NCBI GenBank assembly: GCA_002323895.1
Contig: DCQM01000223.1
Span: 1-48,276 of the forward strand
From: Akkermansiaceae bacterium UBA1518
GTDB taxonomy: Bacteria > Verrucomicrobiota > Verrucomicrobiia > Verrucomicrobiales > Akkermansiaceae
Length of the DNA: 48,276 bases
Direction: 5' to 3'
Both the position numbers and the translations under genes were made by a program. Under the pieces are notes generated by a model that worked only from the letters and a program-made list of their open reading frames with translations, did not search any database and was not told where the DNA came from. This document shows, piece after piece, positions 43,652 to 48,276 of the stretch. Positions within the stretch are counted from its first letter, which is position 1; the number at the start of each line of letters is the position of its first letter.

Positions 43652-45099
43652 GCCCACTCAAAAAGCTGCTTCCTTCATTGGGCCTTTTTCTCTTCCCAGA
43701 TTTTGGATTTTGCGCACAGAAACTCAACGTCCTCTTCATCGCGGTCGATGACCTTCGCCCTGAACTACGTTGCTACGGAAACAAAGAGATTCACTCGCCC
43801 AATATTGATGATCTCGCGGCTCGTGGCACTCTCTTTGAACGCACCTATTGCCAAGTTGCAGTTTGTGGAGCCTCACGTGCAAGCTTGATGACCGGCTTAC
43901 GTCCACAAACCACTCGATGTTGGGACTTCAAAACTCCCATGCGGAAGATGAACCCCGATGCTCTTTCACTCCCCCAACACTTCAAAGCACAAGGCTATGA
44001 AACAATCTCACTGGGAAAAATTTACCACGCCACCAATGACGACTTCCCTCAAGGTTGGTCAAAAAAACCAACCCGCGGAATTGGAAAACAATACGCCTCG
44101 CCCGCCGGCATAGAAGCTAAGAAAAGAGCATCAAAAATCCAAAGAACAACCGGAGTGCGTACCAACGGTCCCGCCAGCGAAAATGGTGGCGATATTAGCG
44201 ATAACGCCTACCCCGATGGGCTAGTAGCAAAAACTGCTGTTACTTACTTGGAAAAATACGCAACCAACGAAAAACCTTTCTTCCTCGCAGTTGGTTTCAC
44301 CAAACCTCATCTCCCTTTCAACGCTCCCGCTAAATACTGGGATCTTTACGATCGTGCAAAGATCAAGGTTCCCGCGCGCGACAAAATGATCAATGGGCTT
44401 CCCTATGATGGATCCTCCTGGGGAGAGCTTAAAAACTACTCTGATATTTCGAAAAAGGCGAAAGCCCTTAATGATGCCAAAACCCGCGAACTCATTCACG
44501 GATATCGAGCAGCGGTCAGCTACATGGATGCGCAGGTTGGACGACTCATTAAAACTCTAGACAAGACCGGACTCTCACAAAATACCATCATCGTGCTCTG
44601 GGGGGATCACGGATTTTACCTTGGCGACTTTGGCGAATGGTGTAAGCACACCACCTATGAAGTCGCAGCGAAAGTCCCTTTCATCATTGCCGCCCCAGGC
44701 CTGAAGGAGGGTCAGCGCACCAAGGCCCTCACCGAATTAGTCGACCTCTTCCCCACTCTTTGTGAACTTGGCGGATTACCAGTACCTGAAGATCTTCACG
44801 GTGTATCTCTCAAGCCAGTTTTGGCAAACCCCAAAATCCCGTGGAAGAAAGGAGCCTTCAGCCAGTATTTCAAAAACAAAAAAAACGTCGGGAAAGTTCT
44901 TGGGACCAGCATTCGCACCGACCGCTATCGTTATACCGAATGGCGTAAAAAAAATCAAACCGGAGCCCTCGAAGACGTCACCCTTATCGACTTCCAAGGT
45001 AATCCCAAGAAAAACATCGCAGCCAATCCTGCGCACCGGGATTTGATCAAAAGGTTAGCGGAATATACCAAGAAATCAGGCAATGGCCTGCAACCCTAG
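43648..45099 (+). CDS. Secreted sulfatase, iduronate-2-sulfatase-like
   Basis: A 483-residue protein with a signal-like start (MSPLKKLLPSLGLFLFPDFGFC). The metal-binding Asp34-Asp35 is in FIAVDDLRPELRCYGN. The signature is CGASRASLMTGLRPQTTRC with Cys73 as formylglycine precursor; Ala replaces the usual Pro (CxASR), a variant common in iduronate-2-sulfatase-like proteins of this phylum. GKIYHATND, HLPFNAPAKYW and LWGDHGFYLGDFGEW are typical of that subfamily. It would remove sulfate from uronate- or sugar-containing glycans. It overlaps the upstream PVC dehydrogenase gene by 4 nt, and its stop overlaps the convergent cytochrome stop in a CTAG. Confidence 0.9.
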   Translation: MSPLKKLLPSLGLFLFPDFGFCAQKLNVLFIAVDDLRPELRCYGNKEIHSPNIDDLAARGTLFERTYCQVAVCGASRASLMTGLRPQTTRCWDFKTPMRKMNPDALSLPQHFKAQGYETISLGKIYHATNDDFPQGWSKKPTRGIGKQYASPAGIEAKKRASKIQRTTGVRTNGPASENGGDISDNAYPDGLVAKTAVTYLEKYATNEKPFFLAVGFTKPHLPFNAPAKYWDLYDRAKIKVPARDKMINGLPYDGSSWGELKNYSDISKKAKALNDAKTRELIHGYRAAVSYMDAQVGRLIKTLDKTGLSQNTIIVLWGDHGFYLGDFGEWCKHTTYEVAAKVPFIIAAPGLKEGQRTKALTELVDLFPTLCELGGLPVPEDLHGVSLKPVLANPKIPWKKGAFSQYFKNKKNVGKVLGTSIRTDRYRYTEWRKKNQTGALEDVTLIDFQGNPKKNIAANPAHRDLIKRLAEYTKKSGNGLQP

Positions 45100-45758
45100 T
45101 CATCTTCAGACATCATTGTGGGGGTGTCCACTAGCGCCCGAATACGCAGCTGACTTTCTCTCGAAAGCTGCTCCAACGGATAGAGCACCCGCTTTCCGTT
45201 CTTGAGTTCAAAGTCCACTTTGCCTTTGACCAACCCGTGAAAGCGGGCCGTGATTTTCTTACCCTCTTTGTTGATCCATGTCTCCCACTTTGCTTCCAGC
45301 TTCTTAACCTTTGGCGCTTCCCCAAATTGCTCGGTCACAACACGACCATTTTTAAATCTTAACAATTTTTCGGGGTGCCAATTCTCTGGACCCGCCTTAC
45401 CTTTTCCTCCTTCAATTTTGGCACCCTCATGAATCCACTCGGCAACCGTTCTGATTTCCTTTTCAGTGAGTGATTCTCCTTTATTCTTTGGCGGCATCGC
45501 CCCCTTTTCATGTTGAGGCATCACGAGAGTCACGAAAAGGTAACTAGCATCCCAGTCGCCGGGCACGACAACCTCGTTCTTGGCGAACCTCTTTGAGAAA
45601 AGTTTCTCATCATCGAGCCGTAAGCCACCCTTCACTTTCTTGGCCTTCGAACTATGACAATCATAGCACTTCTCCTTAAAAATCGGCATGATATCGCGTT
45701 TATAATCGAGAGCATGACCCACAAGAGGCAGCGTGAATAGTAAGAGAGCAATTTTCAT
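45096..45758 (-). CDS. Exported single-heme cytochrome with SHD1-like C-terminal domain
   Basis: A 220-residue protein with a signal peptide (MKIALLLFTLPLVGHA). A planctomycete-type cytochrome c domain follows (DYKRDIMPIFKEKCYDCHSS, heme site CYDCH at about 31-35; later PKNKGESLTEKEIRTVAEWI). The C-terminal 60 residues (TWINKEGKKITARFHGLVKG, then KVDFELKNGKRVLYPLEQLS) resemble the SHD1 fold common in this phylum. Unlike full-length PSCyt1 proteins it lacks DUF1549/DUF1553 parts, so it is a short stand-alone form. It starts 20 nt after the stop of a degraded sulfatase gene and may once have been its operon partner. Confidence 0.85.
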   Translation of the reverse strand: MKIALLLFTLPLVGHALDYKRDIMPIFKEKCYDCHSSKAKKVKGGLRLDDEKLFSKRFAKNEVVVPGDWDASYLFVTLVMPQHEKGAMPPKNKGESLTEKEIRTVAEWIHEGAKIEGGKGKAGPENWHPEKLLRFKNGRVVTEQFGEAPKVKKLEAKWETWINKEGKKITARFHGLVKGKVDFELKNGKRVLYPLEQLSRESQLRIRALVDTPTMMSEDD

Positions 45759-45777
45759 TCAATTCACTGATTAAGGC

Positions 45778-46050
45778 TTAGCTGGTTCGGCCCGATTTCT
45801 TTGACTCCTCAAGAAGACTCTTTAAATGTGCCACAACTCTCGGGGCCTTGGAATACAGATTGATGGTTTCGCCCGGATCTTACTGCAAAGTTGTAGAGCT
45901 GGTAAGAAGCTTTGGGATCGGTTTCGGGAATCGCAAATTTCCCCATGCTTCATTCGTTTTCCCTTTCGTATTCGCCCTGACAAAATCGAGAGCTTCATCG
46001 CGAGGGTTTATTGCAAGAAGAGACAGAATGCATCTCATGGAAGAGCGCTT
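45778..46050 (-). pseudogene. Frameshifted C-terminal remnant of a sulfatase gene
   Basis: Between the cytochrome gene and ccsA the minus strand carries a recognisable sulfatase tail in pieces. One frame reads DEALDFVRANTKGKTNEAWG. A different frame then reads KFAIPETDPKASYQLYNFAV (45940-45881). The first frame resumes with DPGETINLYSKAP and LLEESKKSGRTS (45879-45781) and ends at the TAA at 45780-45778. Removing one A at 45880 restores YNFAVDPGET, a typical sulfatase ending (LYNLxxDPGE). A second compensating shift is needed near 45941. The catalytic N-terminal part is absent, so most of the gene was deleted. Further upstream (to about 46080) only faint traces remain. Confidence 0.75.
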
Positions 46051-46161
46051 GTCACATAAAGCAAACCATCTAAACAAGGGAACTTAACCCCTTTCGGACT
46101 GCCAGACTGAAATGAGTAAACGAACGATGAAACCGTTCTAGACTCTTGGCTCTGCTATCGA

Positions 46162-48231
46162 TCAATTGAGCTTCGCCCGCGCATTCTTAGAAGACCTTTC
46201 AATTAACCAAGCTGCGACACCCACTCCCGTTGCAACGAGTGTGACAAAGTAGAAATAATAAACGGTCGAAGCACCTTCAATAAATCCATAAGAGTGGAGA
46301 CCAACCTCCAGCATATTGACACCCCACCACGAGAAGACGACTACCGAGCCACCCAGAATACTCATGATGTGAAGCCCCCAACCGGTCATCCAACCCGCCA
46401 ATCGGGAATGCAAAATGATTAGGCACCAGAGAACAATCAATAACGCCCCATTCTCCTTGGGATCCCATCCCCAAAAACGACCCCAAGAATCATTCGCCCA
46501 AATCCCCCCTAAAATTGTTCCAACAAGCGAAAACAAGAGAGTGAAACAAGTGATCCCATAAACAGTTCGGGTCATAAATCGATGGAAGGATTTCTGATCT
46601 TTAATGACACCCGCCAGAGCAAGGTGGACGTAAACCAAAGACAAGAAACAGGCGACCAATCCTCCGCAATAACCAATCGTGATAGAAACCACGTGAGTTG
46701 CCAGCCAGTAATTGGAATCCAAAACTGCCCGCAACGGATCCATGTTATCCTTTGCGTCACCCACCTCAAAACTAGCAGCAAAGAATAAACCAATCACTCC
46801 AAGCGCAGCTCCCAACGAAAGAAGAACCTTCCGCCGAGTTAGAAGCTCTGCAATCGCTATGATCACGACCGCTCCAGCGGTAATAAACGGAATAGTATCA
46901 TACAGATTAGAGACCGGAGGGCGCCCTGTAATGAGATAACGGTGAACTAATCCACCCAAAACATAAGCGGTCGCAACTCCATATATAATCGAGGTTATCC
47001 AAGCTATGATTTTACCAGCTTTCCCCTTTCTGATAATCCATCCGACTGCTGAGACCAGGAATGCCAAAATAAAATAGACCAGTCCCTTCGAAAAATAGTC
47101 TCGGCGATAATAACTGACTTCAGACGCAACGGAATCACCTTCCCCACGATCGGCAGCACGATCTACCAAGCTGGTCTGCCAATCTTTCAGGGCAGCCAAG
47201 AACTCACCACTATTCGGGCGCTCCGAGGCCTTATTAATTGCCTCCAATTTTTTGAAATCTTTCAGGATCTCAACTGAGTCAGTGAGTTCCTTTTTGAGAA
47301 ACTTCGTTACCTTAGCTTCGATTGTTTGCCACTCTTCTTCCTCACCTTGCTGAGGTGGAATCCAAGCTGGCCCAAACCGAGCAAAGGTAAGCTGACGGTT
47401 GAGTTCATATTCAAATTCCCGGGCCTGCGGAGTCTCTAGTCGTTGCGTCGATTGAACCGTCTCGGGTAAGATTGGAAGCCAAAAACCAAACTGTTTAGGA
47501 TCCATCGTTGTTCTTAGCGTTTGATAGATCTCCTGGTCAACGTAAGCCAACTGGGCAGGATCGAGAGGAGGAAGCCCCCCTCTTATAATATCCATCGAGT
47601 CTCGAAGGCCAGTGAAAGTCAAGGCAAGCTGCGCGAATTGCACCACTTCTTCTTCCTCATCACTGAGAGAACCCTCGCCCTTCGACGATTGCTTCTCCAG
47701 TAATTCGCGCCCGCGGTTGATGAGCTGGGTAAATCCGTTCTCCTCCGGGTCTCCACCATTCTCAAGATCTTGAAAACTCAAGCGGGCTCGTCGATCCTCC
47801 GCCTCAATTCCGAAGGGCTTCAAGATCTCGGTATCATCCAGCAGGAAGACCGGTAGTTTATCGGCAAGATCTGGCCGGAACATACAATCGAGTAGCCACG
47901 CCACTGGACCGATCTTATGAACTTTTCCTCCGGATTTGACCTTCATCGTAAGAGAGCCGTGGAAAGACATCATCTTAAACCGGGCGTAGGTCCGTAGCGG
48001 CTTGATACGGCCACCCTCTTGAACCGGGATCGCTTCCGCGACTTTGAGAACTTCCTCACTCCAAGGACTGTAGGCACTCACTTCGCGGGTTTCATCCGGA
48101 GGAATAGCACCACGCAGCGCAACAGAAATAAGAGCAAACTCACCGATTAAAAAGGCGATTACCAAAATCCAACGAAGTTGCTTGAGCCCTTGATTGACTG
48201 GGGCTGGAATGGGGGGTGGATTTTGGTTCAC
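46162..48231 (-). CDS. ccsA: Cytochrome c biogenesis protein CcsA (ResC/CcmC-like), with large N-terminal domain
   Basis: A 689-residue membrane protein. The N-terminal part has one helix at about 20-40, then a soluble region of about 350 residues that includes VQEGGRIKPLRTYARFKMM, as in CcsA proteins of PVC and Bacteroidetes. The C-terminal half has about eight helices and the heme-handling WWD motif WGRFWGWDPKENG at about 583-595. It would deliver heme to apocytochromes at the periplasmic face of system II, serving the CxxCH proteins encoded nearby. The start is a GTG at 48231 overlapping the upstream gene's TGA (GTGA). The frame is still open to the window edge, so a longer protein is not excluded. 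Confidence 0.9.
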   Translation of the reverse strand: MNQNPPPIPAPVNQGLKQLRWILVIAFLIGEFALISVALRGAIPPDETREVSAYSPWSEEVLKVAEAIPVQEGGRIKPLRTYARFKMMSFHGSLTMKVKSGGKVHKIGPVAWLLDCMFRPDLADKLPVFLLDDTEILKPFGIEAEDRRARLSFQDLENGGDPEENGFTQLINRGRELLEKQSSKGEGSLSDEEEEVVQFAQLALTFTGLRDSMDIIRGGLPPLDPAQLAYVDQEIYQTLRTTMDPKQFGFWLPILPETVQSTQRLETPQAREFEYELNRQLTFARFGPAWIPPQQGEEEEWQTIEAKVTKFLKKELTDSVEILKDFKKLEAINKASERPNSGEFLAALKDWQTSLVDRAADRGEGDSVASEVSYYRRDYFSKGLVYFILAFLVSAVGWIIRKGKAGKIIAWITSIIYGVATAYVLGGLVHRYLITGRPPVSNLYDTIPFITAGAVVIIAIAELLTRRKVLLSLGAALGVIGLFFAASFEVGDAKDNMDPLRAVLDSNYWLATHVVSITIGYCGGLVACFLSLVYVHLALAGVIKDQKSFHRFMTRTVYGITCFTLLFSLVGTILGGIWANDSWGRFWGWDPKENGALLIVLWCLIILHSRLAGWMTGWGLHIMSILGGSVVVFSWWGVNMLEVGLHSYGFIEGASTVYYFYFVTLVATGVGVAAWLIERSSKNARAKLN

Positions 48232-48276
48232 GATTTTCGATAGATTGAAGGTTTGTTGGGGACAGGCGCTTGCGAT
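48228..48276 (-). CDS. C-terminal end of an upstream gene, partial
   Basis: On the minus strand a frame enters from the window edge and ends at the TGA at 48230-48228, reading PVPNKPSIYRKS at its end. The TGA overlaps the ccsA GTG by 4 nt, which supports it as a real, translationally coupled upstream gene. A ResB-like partner of ccsA would be expected here, but too little is present to identify it. Confidence 0.45.
   Translation of the reverse strand, partial: SQAPVPNKPSIYRKS

Noticed and set aside
1..48276. tRNA genes, CRISPR arrays, insertion sequences, phage or defence genes
   Set aside because: No T-loop consensus outside coding regions, no regularly spaced repeats, and no transposase, integrase or nuclease motifs were seen in any reading frame examined.

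Overview
The window looks like chromosomal DNA of a free-living, probably marine or aquatic member of the Verrucomicrobiota (PVC superphylum), most likely near Verrucomicrobiales. This is inferred from gene content: PVC-type fused c-type cytochrome proteins (propeller-HEAT-CxxCH, DUF2231-CxxCH-LRR, CxxCH-SHD1), several secreted sulfatases, SGNH-DUF1080 fusions, a giant CotH/lamin-tail exoprotein, a bacterial PUR-type nucleic-acid-binding protein and a CcsA-type (system II) cytochrome c maturation gene. No tRNA, rRNA, CRISPR array, phage or intact insertion sequence was seen.

Layout. 1-433: non-coding, with a possible degraded reading frame and a hairpin terminator. 434-3273: divergent Dabb-domain gene (-) and large TPR exported protein (+). 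10060-3278 (-): a tight five-gene envelope operon: class A PBP with a degenerate transpeptidase site, zinc-ribbon membrane protein, conserved protein of unknown function, small lipoprotein, CPA1 Na+/H+ antiporter. 10062-11183 (+): MidA-like methyltransferase starting one base from the PBP start. 12901-11240 (-): membrane cytochrome with LRRs. 13069-14907 (+): CxxC protein, tRNA-dihydrouridine synthase, PUR-family protein. 15174-16598 (+): sulfatase. 19790-16696 (-): MlaF-like ATPase, MlaD-like MCE protein, SGNH/DUF1080 hydrolase. 19855-24736 (+): BaiN/HI0933 flavoprotein, M3 oligopeptidase, thioredoxin-like [2Fe-2S] ferredoxin, DNA polymerase III delta. 24953-34541 (+): two PQQ-type propeller proteins, a terminator, then the 1882-residue CotH/LTD protein. 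35752-34550 (-): SASA/CE6-type esterase. 35845-40323 (+): FKBP lipoprotein, then a putative carbohydrate-catabolic set (Tm-1-like/UPF0261, LsrF-like aldolase, RPE-like epimerase, RhaD-C-like dehydrogenase). 40382-45099 (+): PVC heme dehydrogenase-like protein overlapping a sulfatase. 46050-45096 (-): sulfatase C-terminal pseudogene and a CxxCH-SHD1 cytochrome. 48276-46162 (-): CcsA and the tail of an upstream gene.

Together the region combines housekeeping genes (Dus, HolA, PrlC-like peptidase) with the exported machinery of a polysaccharide and sulfated-glycan degrader: sulfatases, esterases, cell-surface adhesin or processing proteins and periplasmic cytochrome fusions, which CcsA would help mature. 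The points most worth a second look are the PBP with lost SxxK and SxN motifs in its five-gene operon, the uncharacterised LsrF/epimerase/Tm-1/SDR set, the overlooked sulfatase pseudogene, and the lamin-tail domain split by two inserted beta-sandwich domains.
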